NCBI GenBank assembly: GCA_007922195.1
Contig: ML681998.1
Location: 15,952,783 to 16,016,782, forward strand
Length of the DNA stretch: 64,000 bases
Direction: 5' to 3'
DNA from: Podocnemis expansa
Lineage: Eukaryota > Chordata > Testudines > Podocnemididae
The notes beneath the pieces were generated by a model, which did not search any database, was not told the DNA's origin, and was given only the letters and a program-made list of their open reading frames with translations. Positions within the stretch are counted from its first letter, which is position 1. Each line of letters begins with the position of its first letter. Position numbers and translations under genes: made by a program. Of the stretch, positions 35,479 to 47,394 are shown in pieces.

Positions 35479-35804
35479 GTGTTTGTGTAGAAAGGACCCC
35501 TTACTTCCTTATTTCTCAGCTCATGAGAATTTAACTTTTACTTTGTAATGTGAATTTCCTTGTGTTTTAAAATAATTTGTAATTATTATTGTGTATTTGC
35601 TTAATTAAGCTAAACATAGTTTGAATATTCATATCTAATTAGAATATTTCTTTATTTATGCCAAGTCTTGCCGGGGCTGAGTCTTGGCGTAGCTAGACTC
35701 GCAGTTCATAGCTCCAGCACCTCTGGGGTTTCTGCATCAGTTATGAAAGTAAAAAGATTCCTTGATCACCAATATCTCTTTCATTAAAAACTAATTTCCA
35801 ACGG

Positions 35805-36885
35805 GGCAGCCATGTTAGTCTAGTTCATTAAAACAAACAAGGAGTCCTGTGGCATGTAAAGACTAACAAATTGATTTATTGCATGAGCTTTTTGGGAGAA
35901 AATCCCACTTCATTAGACACTTTGAAGATAGTGGAACTGACAGAATGGGAGGAAATAAATGCCGGGAAGTATAAGTCATGGGAATGGGTCACACTCTAAC
36001 AGCAAATCAAAACAGTTGTAAAGATTCAGACACTGGGGAACAGCGCACAGAGGAACATGAGGTCAAATCTCCTGTTATAATGTGAGAAAAATCCAGTGTC
36101 CCTATTAAGTCCTGAAGTGAAGCAACCAAATTTACAAATAAATTTGATTTCAGCAGCTTCTCTTTGAAGTCTTGACTTGGTATTCATCTGTCTGAGCACT
36201 ACAATTAGCAAATCATAGATAGAATGATCAGAAAGATTGAAATGCTGACCCACTGGTTTTAGAATGTAGTTTCTGATGTCAGGTTTGTGTCCATTTATTC
36301 TTTTGCGCAGAGACTGTCCTGTTTGTCCAATATGTGAGGCAGAGGGGCATTTCTGGCACATGATGGCATAAATCACATTGGTGGATGAGCAGATTAGTGA
36401 GTCTTTGCTGGATTAGCTGGTTTTATTAGGTCCTGTAATGGTGTCTTTTGTGCAGATATGCGGGCAAAGTTGGTAATGTGGTTGTTTGCAGGGATGTGTG
36501 CCTGCTTTAATGGTTCTGTTGTTAGGTCTCGTAGTTGCTGGTGAGTATCTGTTTAAGGTTCGGGGGTTGTCTGTAGGCCAGGAGAAGTCTGTCTCCCAAG
36601 ACTAAAGAGAGTGAGGGGTCATGTTTTAAAATTGGCTGGGGGTCCTTAATGATCTGTTGTAGAGGTCTGACTTGAGGGTTGTATGTGGTGACCAATGGTA
36701 TTCTATTGTTTTCTTTTTTGGGCCTTTCGTGTACTAGTTGACTGCGGAGTACTCCTCTGGCTCTGTCAATCTGTATTGTTGATTCAGGTGGCAGTAGCTT
36801 TATTTAATGAGTAGTAACCTCACTATTTTAATCAAAGTGGTTTGCTTATTGGCTGGTATCAAAAGTTTTGTCCAGTCCTCTCTTA
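35805..36885 (-). mobile_element. Penelope-like retroelement, 3' part, antisense
   Basis: Read on the minus strand, the element ends with the standard tail at 35930-35805 (complement of GGCAGCCATGTTAGTCTAGT). Upstream of that is a GIY-YIG domain relic (36376-36026). Further upstream (36740-36540) is NRIPLVTTYNPQVRPLQQII, then SLVLGDRLLLAYRQPPNLKQ, matching the RT-to-linker region of Penelope-like elements. The 5' part is missing. Stops separate the RT part from the endonuclease part. Confidence 0.8.
36026..36376 (-). pseudogene. PLE GIY-YIG endonuclease domain relic
   Basis: Penelope-like elements nick target DNA with a C-terminal GIY-YIG nuclease. This 116-codon minus-strand frame begins MIYAIMCQKCPSASHIGQTG, where the second half of the GIY-YIG signature has decayed (HIG for YVG). 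SLRKRINGH follows, with the conserved Arg. EAAEIKFICKFG carries a candidate catalytic Glu, and a C-terminal GLNRDTGFFSHYN closes the block. The upstream RT-side sequence is out of frame and has stops, so this is a fragment, not a host gene. The ATG is fortuitous. Confidence 0.8.
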
Positions 36886-38460
36886 CTGGTTAGATGTGGT
36901 AATAAAGCAGAGGTCAATAAGGTGGGTGGAGAAGATAATGCTTAGGTTTCTATCAGAAAGGTGGGAGAATCTTATGGGGGGTGGGGGAATAGTGAAATTC
37001 TATTTGAAGTATGAATCATAGCTATAAAAATACAGCTAAATAGATATACCATGTTTGTTTTTTCTTCTGTAGTGTAAAACTTTATAACAGGTTTAAAATA
37101 AAATCCTGAAGAGAGACCTTCAATTCTAAATTTCAATTTAAAACAAGTTGTGTACATCTGCACTTAGTGACATAATAATAACAACAATAATAATAATAAA
37201 TAACACATAAGTATTGTATGATGGAAATAACAAAACAGGTTTTAAGTTAGCAGTACTTCTAAGCATTACACCAATATATGACACATTTGGGTTAATTTTC
37301 AAAAAATTGCATGGGGTTTTAGCCACATAACTCCTATCAACTTTAATGCATATAAAACTCCACCCACAGCCTTGAAACTATATCCCATAGCATTTGCTCT
37401 GTGGCTTTGTGTTCTGAAATGTAATGTGTCAAGAGGAAAGCTAGTAAAAACATGTAATTTTTCTGCATTGTATATAATCCTTATGACTGTTCAAAAGAAA
37501 AATTAGCATAGAGCAGGATACTCTAACCATCTGTTCTACATAAAAATCACATATTTTACATTATTTGGGTATTAAAAATAATCACATCTTTAGTTTTGTA
37601 GATTTGCTATATTTCTCTAAAATAGACTTATGTTACCATCACTGTTGTAGTGGCTGGCAGTAAGCCACGGACAAAAGGAAGCAAATTCAAAGTATATTGT
37701 TCTGTAGCTTTTTTTTTTTTTAATCATTGATAAATCATTGTTATGATATAGTTCAGTAGAAATTTTTTTTCTATAAAATATTCCAGTATACGAGAGACTT
37801 GGTCACACATGCTGTTAGTTTTTAATTTCTATTTGTATTAAATATTTAGCTAAACTAAACTGGATTCGGAGCAGGTTTTGTCATTTCTTTGCTAAGGTTG
37901 AGATTAGATCCCTGTTTGATGACTAAGCCTGATTTTTTTCAAAGCCACTTCTGTTTTCCACGTTTCCCCCATGCCCCCCAAGAAATCAGCTTTTGTGAAA
38001 TTTCCTATCCCACAGCTTACTGCAGAGCAGAGTTTTCTCAGATGTTAAGTAGAAATCAGGAAGCATTTTAAAGTTATCATGTTAGTTTTTGTCAGCTTTA
38101 AAAAACTAGTTGTAAATTACTATTTTTATTAACTTGTAATTTATTTTGTTAGTTTGACTTTGCTGACTAGATAAATAGCCTTTTGGTATTTTGGGGCAGT
38201 TAAGTCAGGGCACATTTTAAAAAAATATATAAGAAGTTTTGAATTGCATAAACAGAAGTTAATATTCTTGTTTATTTATTATTACACCATATAAACATCC
38301 ACTCTATCATATATTAAAATTACCCCGTTATAAAGAAATTACAAAAAACACTTCTGAGTTCAAGGGTTCCATTTCTTGCAATCTCATGATGTCATTTTGT
38401 TCTGTCTCTTTCTCTTATATGCAAACAAATTTTATAGGGATGCATTATTGAGCTTTAATG

Positions 38461-38965
38461 CAGTAGTTCCCAAACTTTTTGGCTCGTGGGCCACAGATAT
38501 CATTTTTATAGCTCCTAAAGATAGCAGTCTCCACCAGCTGGCCCCCACCTAAAATGCATCTGCCTCCTCGCTGATCTCCTGTCTGTATGGCTGCATCATG
38601 AAACTGCACATGTCTTAGAGTCCAGTGCAGCTTACCTGGGTCCTAGGAAATTGCTCCCTTCTATAGCCAGGGGGATGGCACGTCAGTACTCTCCTACTTC
38701 TGGCTTCAGCAGTGACCCTAGGATCTACAGAACTAGGCTGAGCACTTTGCTGTGCTTCCTGCTACAGTCAGGGGGAGGGGAGCAATGATCTTATATCCCC
38801 TTAACTGCAGCAAAAAGTCTGCTGCAGTCTTTTGGCCCCATGGAAATGGACTTCACCTGGTTTGTTAGGTATTGGCTCCTTTCTGCAGCCAGCAGGAGGG
38901 AAGCCATGGCCAGTTGGAAAGCCCCTACAGGCCAGTTTTAGCCCTCCGCAGGTTGGGAATTACTG
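38461..38965. mobile_element. hAT non-autonomous element (505 bp)
   Basis: The ends CAGTAGTTCCCAAACTTTTT and, reverse-complemented, CAGTAATTCCCAACCTGCGG share a hAT-type inverted repeat. The flanks CTTTAATG (38453-38460) and TTTTATTG (38966-38973) agree at 6 of 8 positions, as expected for an old duplication. The interior has no coding sequence. Confidence 0.65.
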
Positions 38966-39455
38966 TTTTATTGGATAGTCTGTATTTATCTTAAACAGAA
39001 GTAGCTTTACCTCTAGTTGCCTGTACTCTTGTGTTTTCTTTCATTACTCACAGTTCTTCAAGTGCTTGCTCATGTGCATTCTGTTTTAGGTGTGCATGCA
39101 CCCATGGATGGTTATTGGAAACTTTTTCCCATTACCAGGCCCTGTAGGGCTGGCCTCAGTGCCTTCCTGGAATCCCACATACATGTTGCTATATATGAAG
39201 TGCTGCTTGCCCTATGCCCCCTTTGTTCATACGCTCCACCATTGACCATTTCTGGAACTACCTGAACTAGCTGAGCTTGTTTTTGCATAGTTAGTTAGTG
39301 TTAGCTGTTTATTGGTTTGTTAACTAGCTAGTTATTCATTAGTTGTTTAGAGTAAGAGATAGACCTGCTTGGACTTTGCCTGGTAACAGGGCCCTGCTCA
39401 CTAGGCTCCACACCCTGCATGATTGCAGTAAGCTCTTTCTGCTCAGAGACCCCCA

Positions 39456-40450
39456 TGTGACAGGCTGCTCCCCAGATCCAGTCCAGTGTGCCATGTGACC
39501 TCTAGGTTCCCACTCCTGAACCCTGATTCACCCTGCTTTGCCAAGTGACCACTCAATCCTGAGTCGGTCCACTCCAGCCTCTCACACGCTATTGGTCATA
39601 AGCAGTGGGTATATGCCCTATAGCTAGGTGAGGGACCGTCCCAAAGCAAGCACACCTGGCTCCAAATGCCACTGTCTTACTGGGATTGGGACCCACTCCC
39701 AGTCACCATACAATCAAGTCCATCCATTTGACAAAGAAATGGATTGTGTCCAGGCTTCTTCACTCACACCCACTACAGATCACTCAGTTTTAGATAAAAT
39801 AACTACTAGTTTATTGATAAGATTTTAATTCTAAGTGAGAATATAGCCAATCAAGGCAGAATCACAATATAAATGAATCAGGAGTTACCACAAGGAAATA
39901 AAAGGTAAAACATGCATACTAACCTAATGTTTCTACCCAAACTGATGTCATAGTTCAAGTTTATGCTCAAGGTGTTTGGCTGCCAGATTTTTGTACAGCT
40001 AGTCTCTGCCTGAGACCAGGCAGGGCCCAGATCTTGCTTGGAGTTGTTTGAAGACAGAGATTTCCAGGCAAAAAGCCCCAAATCCTTCCAAATGTCTCTC
40101 TTTCCTCCCTCAGCCTTCCCCTTCTGGGCAGAGGTGATCCCTTTGTCTGGTTTGACCCACCTCATTTAGCATATCTTTGTTGCTTCCTCCAGGTACTTGT
40201 TTGCTCACTGCTGCAGTGCGAGAGCTCTGGCTGCCCTCCACCCCACCTCCCAGCCATGCTACATATCCATACACATGCATGAGGCTGCAGGAAATGTATT
40301 ATCATAGTAATCGTGTAGAATAGGCTATGAGCATCCATAAGAGACCTTGCATGGCATAATCGGCAAAAAATCTTACAGTCATAGTGTACAAGTGAACAGG
40401 AAAATCATATAGATCATAACCCAGGACACACAGATGTTCATTCTATAACA
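39456..40450 (-). repeat. Solo LTR (995 bp) inserted in the DIRS relic
   Basis: The unit begins TGTGACAGGCTGCTCCCC, ends TTCTATAACA, and is flanked by a perfect 5-bp duplication CCCCA (39451-39455 and 40451-40455). TTTATTGATAAG near 39810 gives an AATAAA on the minus strand, suggesting antisense orientation. A related fragment (TCTGCTTTGCCACATGGACA) occurs at 45425-45510. No internal retroviral sequence remains, so it is a recombination product. A 5-bp duplication is usual for several retrovirus-like groups. Confidence 0.7.
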
Positions 40451-40559
40451 CCCCATGACAGCAGTTTCCCATAGAAATGTAAGTGGGAGATTTGTAAAGG
40501 CTTTAAATAGCACTTCAATGGTGCAGAGATTGCTGCCAGCACCAGAGACATCCTGGCTC

Positions 40560-41110
40560 TCGGCCTTATCACCTCCTTTCAAGAAACATTAGAAGCAGGA
40601 CTCAGAAAAGGACCACTCCCCTGCACCGAGGAAGAATAAGGGGGTAGGTTTGAGTGGAGACGCTGTACCAGCACAGTTGATTGCACTGCTTTGTTCAGTG
40701 CAGGACTTGTGGCAGATTCAGCTGCAAGGGCCATGACCATGGAGCAGTGCTCATGGCTACAGACCCCTGAAGTGCAGCAATCCATCCATGAGCTTCCATT
40801 TTATGGATCTCTGCTTTTTTGGGACCAGATGGACGCAGAACTACATGGACCAAAAGACACCAGGGCTATCTTTGGATCAAAGGGCTTGTTCACTTGGCAA
40901 GCATCAAGATGCCAGTTCTGCCAACAGCAAGAGCAGCAGCCCAGATATCAGGTCTTTCGTTTGGTGCCTCTAGGAAGAGAGACAGAGGCAGAAGTTTTAA
41001 AAGGTGCAGGCCTACTTCCTTGTTATGCCAGCAACAGTCCCCAAGGTGCTCCAGAGGGCAGCGCCAGCAGTTTTGATGGTATGCTCAAAGGATGGCCTAC
41101 CTGCTCATGA
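40560..41110 (+). pseudogene. DIRS gag C-terminal relic
   Basis: The frame 40691-41110 reads SAGLVADSAARAMTMEQCSW, then LQTPEVQQSIHELPFYGSLL and AELHGPKDTRAIFGSKG. This is the conserved C-terminal block of DIRS gag, the same block as LPFEGNILF at 26.73 kb and LPLVGLKLF at 8.25 kb. The downstream CQFCQQQEQQPRYQ agrees with the Gln-rich tail of the family. The 139-codon frame is open, but its upstream continuation is cut by stops and the LTR. The ATG is fortuitous. Confidence 0.7.
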
Positions 41111-41259
41111 CTAGGATCCTTCAGCTCCAGTTTTCCTAGATCTCCTCACCCTCCTCCTTCCCTATTGTGCCTGTATTACATTGAACTGCTGGGTTCTTGG
41201 GACAGTCAGGAGGTGCTACACCTTTCTGTACTCCTCCCTCGCACCCTCTAAATTCCCCT

Positions 41260-42040
41260 TCCTCGTCCCTGTTCAGGGATCCTTCTCAGGAGCAGCTACA
41301 CAAGGAAGAGGTGAGGTGGCTGTGCAAGCTGGGAGCAATGGAGGAAGTCCCTCTCAACAGAAGAGGAAGAGTTTTTTATGTTTGATACTTCCTTATTCCC
41401 AAGGCAAAGGGAGGCCTTGGGCCTATTTTGGGCCTCAAAGGACTAAACAGCTGTAAAAAGCTAAGTTCAGGGTTGTATGAAGCTAACATGAACTGGGGAA
41501 CAGCCTTTCATACCTTAGCAAGTCCTTTCTTCCCTAGACTGGTCGCTAGATCACTGAGTGGTCAGATGGGGTATTATGTTTGAAGCCCTGGTTTCCTCAG
41601 TCATCGTCATCTTGGATACCTCAAATCTCAGGTGGCAGTGCTTGTCATCTCCAACCACAACAGTCAAGGGACTTGGTCAGAGAAGAAATCAGGGCTCCAC
41701 ATAAACGTCAGAGGCTCAGGGCACTGTGACTGGCCTGCAGTGTGTTCCTTCCCTTCTTCGGTAACAGAGAGGTCCAAGTTCTAGCAGGCAGCATGGCTAC
41801 CGTGTTACATAAACAAGCAAGGAGAGGCCTACTCTCTGGCCATATGCTGAGAGGCATGGCTGCTGTGGGATTTTGCTGCCCAACATGGTATTCACTTGAC
41901 TGGTGTGAAAAACTCTATAGAGGACTGTCTGTAGGGACCTTCTTACCCTGACTTGAATGATCTCTCCATCAGAAGGTGATCAATAGGCTCTTCCTCAAGT
42001 GGAGGTTTCCCCAAGTGGACCTTTTTGCTTCCTGCAGCTC
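41260..42040 (+). pseudogene. DIRS reverse transcriptase / RNase H relic
   Basis: At 41275-41460 the + strand reads RDPSQEQLHKEEVRWLCKLG, then AMEEVPLNRRGRVFYV, a stop, and YFLIPKAKGGLGPILGLKGL. This matches the start of DIRS RT (LLxKGAVEEVP...GFYSRYFLIPKKDGGLRPILDLR). Sequence at 41970-42035 reads INRLFLKWRFPQVDLFASCS, the RNase H region motif (WGxPxVDLFAS). The catalytic RT core between them is not readable, suggesting an internal deletion as well as point decay. Confidence 0.7.
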
Positions 42041-42319
42041 TAAAGCCACATGTAGCTCTTTGGCTACCCCCTTGCTGCTCCGACCCCACTCATCTCATCA
42101 GAGGACCCTGTGGGTGGTCTGTGCCAGGCTGTGGGCTCCCCCACCACTGGGGAACAATGGAGAGTACTTGCTAATAGTTCCTGTCTTAGGTTTTGCCTCC
42201 CAAAAGGTGCACCTGGAAGCTATTTCCACTTTTTACCCCTCCTATCTTTATGAAGTCAGTGTTTTCTCATGATATGATGATCAGGTTCACTATGTACATA
42301 GAAATGGACTATACCCCCA

Positions 42320-42895
42320 AGCTTAGAACTCCCTCCCACCCAGGTATCTAAATCCGCTCCTTGCCAAGCTTAAGGGGGCCCCATTTGAGCCATTGGCTAC
42401 CTGCCCCTCATTGCCACTTTCTTAGAATGTGACTTTCCTGGTAGGAATCATTTTGACTATGAGAGTGTCCAAGATTAGGGTGCTTACCTTGGAGCCACCA
42501 CGTGTGGCCCCACCCTGCCTTCCTGCCCAAAATGATTTCTCAATTTCACATTAATCAGGGTGTTTTCTTACCACAAGACTGCACATCTCTTTGTGGCATT
42601 GGCTAACAAGATGAAAGGCTCACCTACATCAGCCAAATCTATCTTGTCATGGATATCTTCCTGTATTGGGTTCTGCTTTGAGCAGGTGAAAGCTCCTCTT
42701 TGGGGAGCAGTCACACCCAATTTTGTTGGACTTCAGCAGCTTCATTCCTTACTCAAATACCCCTGCAGGATATATGCAGAGCTATTACCTACTCTTCAGT
42801 ACACATCCTTCACCTCCCAGTATGGCATTATGCTGCAGGCCCTAGATGATGCCGGTTTCGGCAGGCCAGTGCTCAAGACAAGGCACCAGTGAACT
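42320..42895 (+). pseudogene. DIRS tyrosine recombinase relic
   Basis: At 42375-42470 shifting frames read PFEPLATCP and then a TFLVGI-like block, the segment before the first catalytic Arg. At 42575-42700 the frame reads HLFVALANKMKGSPTSAKSI, then LSWISSCIGFCFE. At the end, SQYGIMLQALDDAGFGRPVL matches the C-terminal tail after the catalytic Tyr in DIRS recombinases. The catalytic residues themselves are not all recoverable. Confidence 0.65.
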
Positions 42896-43179
42896 CTGAT
42901 CCTGCTTCCAAGATACAACTTGTGAGGTACCTAAAATGGAATTTATATGGGCAAGCCATTGAAGAAGAAAAGATGGTTATTTACCTGTAACTGTTGTTCT
43001 TTGAGATGTGTTGCTTATGTCCATTCTATGACCTTTCTACCCCCAGTCCCTGGCGTCATTGTTGACAGCAAGAAGGAACTGAGGGAGTGTAGGGCCAGCA
43101 ACACCTCAGATATTGTAGTATATGTGAAGGACTCAAGGGGGTGCTGTCCACACTGCTGGTGTTACTCTCAGCAGTGCAG

Positions 43180-43450
43180 GATTGATTTTGTGGATTTGAT
43201 TGAACGGCAGTGAAGACTTGCTCAATCCAACATGGAAGTCGACCATGTTAATCCACCCCAGCAAGTAACATAGCACTACGTTGACAGGAGGGCATTTCAT
43301 GTTGGTGCGGCTTAGTGGGGACACTGCAGTTAGTACACGTTAGGAAGTCAGTGGCAGATGCACAAGTTACTATACATAGCTTGCATATCTCCTGTCAACT
43401 GCCACCAAAATCCATGGCCAGTGTAGACCAAGCCTGTGTATGTTATCTTT
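43180..43450. repeat. Unclassified interspersed repeat next to a DIRS end
   Basis: The stretch from GCAGGATTGATTTTGTGGAT to AGTGTAGACCAAGCCTGTGT has the look of short turtle MITEs ending in a GTAGACCA-type motif. I could not identify matching ends or a duplication. Confidence 0.25.
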
Positions 43451-43834
43451 CATTTCTGATTCTTGCATATTGCTCACCTTTCAGAAGAAATATTTTTCAT
43501 CTTGTCATTGTTCTTAGTGGCTCTTTCAAAATCTGTTGTAATGAAAAGTGAGAACTATATATTTTTTTTCTTCTGTTTAGGATAAAGTTTTCTAGGTGTT
43601 TCAAATGATGCATGTGCATAGAGGAAGATTCGTTAGATCCAGCTAAAGATATCTGAGCTCAGCCTGCTTCATCTTTTTAGTTGCTGACAGGTCTTGTAGC
43701 CTTTCTTTATTTTTCTCTCTCATCTATTATTTTACACCTCTGAAAGCTTGATATTGTAAGAGTGGTCAACAGCTTTGAAGATGTTGTGCAGCAGTTGCCC
43801 TTAAACTTTGTTTCTTTAAACAGGAACAGGGGTT

Positions 43835-44050
43835 GAAAGAATGATCTAGTAGGAAGTGTGCTGGACTGGGTCTCAGGAGACTGAGATATCATCACCATGC
43901 AGTGTCTTTGGGCAAATCACTTAATCTCTGTACTGTGCTTCAGTACCCCATTTGCAAAACTGTTATAATACCTCTGACGGGTCTTGTGAAGATAAAATCT
44001 GTTAATGATTGTGGAGGGGCTCAGATACTGCAATGATGAGGGCCATCATC
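43835..44050 (+). repeat. MIR-type core SINE
   Basis: It contains GACTGGGTCTCAGGAGACTG, then GTGTCTTTGGGCAAATCACT, TAATCTCTGTACTGTGCTTC, AGTACCCCATTTGCAAAACT and a tail with ATAATACCTCTGACGGGTCT. This follows the MIR consensus almost from end to end, in sense orientation. Confidence 0.85.
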
Positions 44051-45394
44051 TATCTCTCTAGATAGGTGACTTTACCTCAGCATTTGCTGTAATTGCTTAT
44101 TCTAAGAAATCTAGCTATCAAAAACGAAGGTGAAAATTTTAGAGAATGACAGACCACCTTATTCTTCTCCCCACAAAAGAAGTCAAGATATCTGTAGATG
44201 AAGATATCTTCAGACTTATTGAGGATGACCAAAAAACATATTTTATTTATATTCCCCTTCAGAAAGATATTACATGTTTTTCAATCTGTACAGTGTTCCC
44301 ATTACTAAAATGAACTACTCTTGAATTAGCATATGACAATTTCTTCTGGGCCAGTAACAATAAGGACCCTTTTTTCATAAGAGAAAATGTAAACAAGAAC
44401 TTTAGTATTAAAACTCAAAAGGGAAGTATGGAAGGACAGTCACTTGTCTGCCTACTGTTCTTTTGTTTCGTCCTTTCAGTGAACATTTTCTTGACCTGTT
44501 CACTTCAGTATTTGTTAGATTATTATAGCTGAGGTTAAAGTTCTAACTGGCTTTTAAAGAAAATTTTGGTATCAGATAGTAAATTTGGTATTTGGCATAT
44601 TTCCACTTCTTTGTTCATCAGGAAATATTTGAGATTTATTTTCTGGCAGGTTATTTTTGAGTTTGGTCTCTTTTTTTATAGTTCCTGTGCCTGCCTTTGA
44701 TTTTACATAGTTCTTTATCAGTTCCAGAATCACAATGTATATGCAATATAATGAGAATAAAGAAATAAACGGTCATCTATGTAAATGTAATTGGTCATTT
44801 TTAGTACCTTAATGACTGAAACAAAATCTGGAATTGAAGATGCTTTGTTTCTGTTGGGTTTTAGCCTCCATTTAAAAAAATAAAAATCTGACAATTTATT
44901 TTAAAAAGGAAGTGATAAAAACACTCCTTTTAAAGACCATGAGTTATTTTGATCTTGCATAAATTTTATGTTATCTACACTGTTAATGCACTGGTAAAAC
45001 TGTTCACTAGTTAGCAGTAGAATTCAGTTCTCTCTTTCTATGATCAGAGCAACCTAAAATTATAGTCTAAAACCAGGTTGAGAGTTAGTTAATCAAGTCA
45101 GGCCCGCCTTCTGATGTTAGTCAAATTCTGTAATTGCCTAAAACATTTTTAATTACCAAGAAAACATATACATTGAAAGTAATGTTTACGGAATAAAGGG
45201 CAACCACTGGTTGTGTATTTTCAAAATCTAAAAAGAAGATGTAGTTTTTATGATCGGAGTTGGTAGGGACTGCTGTATTTAGGTTGTCTAACACTTTTCA
45301 GTATGGTAGATTCTTTCGACCTTGTCTGAAAAGTGCTAACTTCCGCATTGTTTCAAGTAAGCCTTTGTAACTCAGCAGAGAGCAAACCTAGGCC

Positions 45395-45510
45395 AGAAAA
45401 GTTATTTGCTGGACCCTGACTTAGTCTGCTTTGCCACATGGACACCCACTTCTGGGTCAGCCCTTACCAGCTTCCTGCATGTAATTGGTCCCAAGCAGTG
45501 AAAATACTGT
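45395..45510 (-). repeat. Fragment related to the 39.5-kb LTR
   Basis: The stretch CTGACTTAGTCTGCTTTGCC ... TAATTGGTCCCAAGCAGTG parallels 39520-39610 (CCTGCTTTGCCAAGTGACCA ... ATTGGTCATAAGCAGTGGG), so it is a diverged piece of the same LTR family. Confidence 0.5.
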
Positions 45511-46734
45511 AATAAATTACTTTGGGATTTTAATTATGCTATGTAATCTGTGTTACATAATTATTTGCATACTGTTTGCAGATGGAGTCCAGTAATTTCT
45601 GGCTGAATGCTGATGTCTTCATCAGTGTTTCTGTACAGCTGAAATAGTAAATGAAGTTGGCAATGCCACTGAAACACTTTTTTTTTTTTTTTGGCTGATG
45701 TTGGCAGATCAGCTTGATGCATTCCTTTCTTTTATAGTAATCTGTAACATTAAAGAAATTAATCAGGTATCCTGTTCTGAGAATGAGTTTGTAACACAGG
45801 TGAGGTCCGTAGTTTAACTTTGTGACAGCTACCTGTTCGACATGCCTTTCTTAAAATATAATTTTAACAGTTTATTTTTAAGCATTTTCTTGGCTATATA
45901 GCTACATAATTGTTCTCGGTTTGGCATGTTTGTACCATTGTGTTTCTGAGAGAAGGATTTTTGAATGATATTCAACTTGGCCTGTTTCTGACTATATTGC
46001 ATTATCAAAATTTCCACCAGCTGAAGGACTTGGAACTGAGAGTCAGGGAGGACAATTAGTTTCACCTGCCATACCACCAAAGAAGACACTAGTAAAATCA
46101 TGATTCTGTGAATTTTTAAAAACAACATGTCCCCTATCTTTTTGTCATTAACTTGGCCACAGAATTATACATGCTCCCATACTACTACAGGTGACAGGCT
46201 TTATTGCTCCAAAGCAGTGTTCTGAGACATCCAATCCCTGATATGCATTACTGTTACACTTTTGAGAATCATATTTGCTTTCTGAAAAGGAAAGTTTATT
46301 AAGTTCTGTCCATTTTGGACATTACATCAGTAGGCTGTTCCATTTCCTGGGCACAATGGTAAAATCTTCCACACATTGCTGTCAGTCTGAAGTATGCTCT
46401 GTCTTCTACCTCCTATTCTTAAAAGGGCATCTTCCCTTAAACAAATACAAACAGAACAATAAAACAAACTATTAGACCAGATGCATGTTCACTTCCACTT
46501 TTGGAATATAAAATGATTCTAAATATTGCTTGGAGGTCTACTTATTTTAACTTATATACACAAACAAAACTTGTTACGTTCACATGGGTAACCAACAATT
46601 TTCAAACCCACAACCTGCAGACCTGCTGTGTGGATTCTTTATGCTACAACTGTAAGAGTGAAGAGGAAGAAATATATTATTATTCTTTATATGGATTTGC
46701 CTGTATAGAGTAACACAACACTCTCATTGCCAGT

Positions 46735-46860
46735 GGATTACATGAGTGTCAGGCAGCAGTTGAATGCTGGGTATCAGAAATCCTGATTTCTGTTCCTAGC
46801 GGTAGGAGTAGATTGTGGTCAGTGGTTACAAGCAGCATGGCTAAATGTGGCAACGTCTTT
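46735..46860 (+). repeat. SINE-like fragment
   Basis: It contains TCAGAAATCCTGATTTCTGT, TCCTAGC and then TTGTGGTCAGTGGTTACAAG. This resembles the head of a common turtle SINE (GGAGTCAGGACTCCTGGGTT ... GTCTAGTGGTTAGAGCA). Confidence 0.4.
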
Positions 46861-47394
46861 GTTTGGGTCATCTGTGAATACTGAATCCAGCGAATCTTGG
46901 TATAAATGGGGACTCTTGTACTTGAGATAAAGAATCAAATCTCTTAGTGCAGAAATACTCACGAACTCCATATTTAGCTACTAGACAGTGACGCAGAAAA
47001 ATAGTATTGCAAAGTGAATGAGACGTGACTCGGTTATGGCTCCTTTTCTAGTTTCTATTCAGTTATTTGTAAATGGTGAAAGGTAGTTTCCCCTAACAAG
47101 TTGTGAAGCCCTGGCTCATAGTACCAGTTGTGATGGGCGCAGAAATATTCAAAACACTCAGTGGTAGAATAAAGTGTAGAACACATGGGCTCTTGGCTTG
47201 CTGTTTAGTGCATGTACTACTAGATTACAGAACTTTGTGTTCTTTCTATTTATCCCCTACTCCCGCTGCTTTACATATGTGAAGACTGAAGTGAGGGCTA
47301 AAATCGCATTACTTTGTGAGATTTAATACTCAAATGCATATTGTTATTCCATGGCGACTCTTGGTGACTTCAGTGGGGCTCGCACGTGAATGCT

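Larger units (their letters stand above)
39045..43175 (+). mobile_element. DIRS-type retrotransposon relic with a solo LTR inside
   Basis: The left terminus (39055-39250, including TTCTTCAAGTGCTTGCTCAT) is followed by a gag part, a 995-bp inserted LTR, then gag C-terminus, RT, RNase H and recombinase remnants in DIRS order. An internal complementary region lies at about 42955-43015 (AGAAGAAAAGATGGTTATTT to GTTCTTTGAGATGTGTTGC). Inverted right-terminus sequence runs to about 43170 (GCAAGAAGGAACTGAGGG). A piece resembling a hAT end (AAAGCCACATGTAGCTCTTT) sits at 42042-42061. All frames are broken. Confidence 0.75.

Noticed and set aside
36026..36376. 116-codon minus-strand frame as an antisense host gene
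   Set aside because: The GIY-YIG-type motifs, the adjoining PLE RT relic and the PLE tail show that it is a retroelement fragment.
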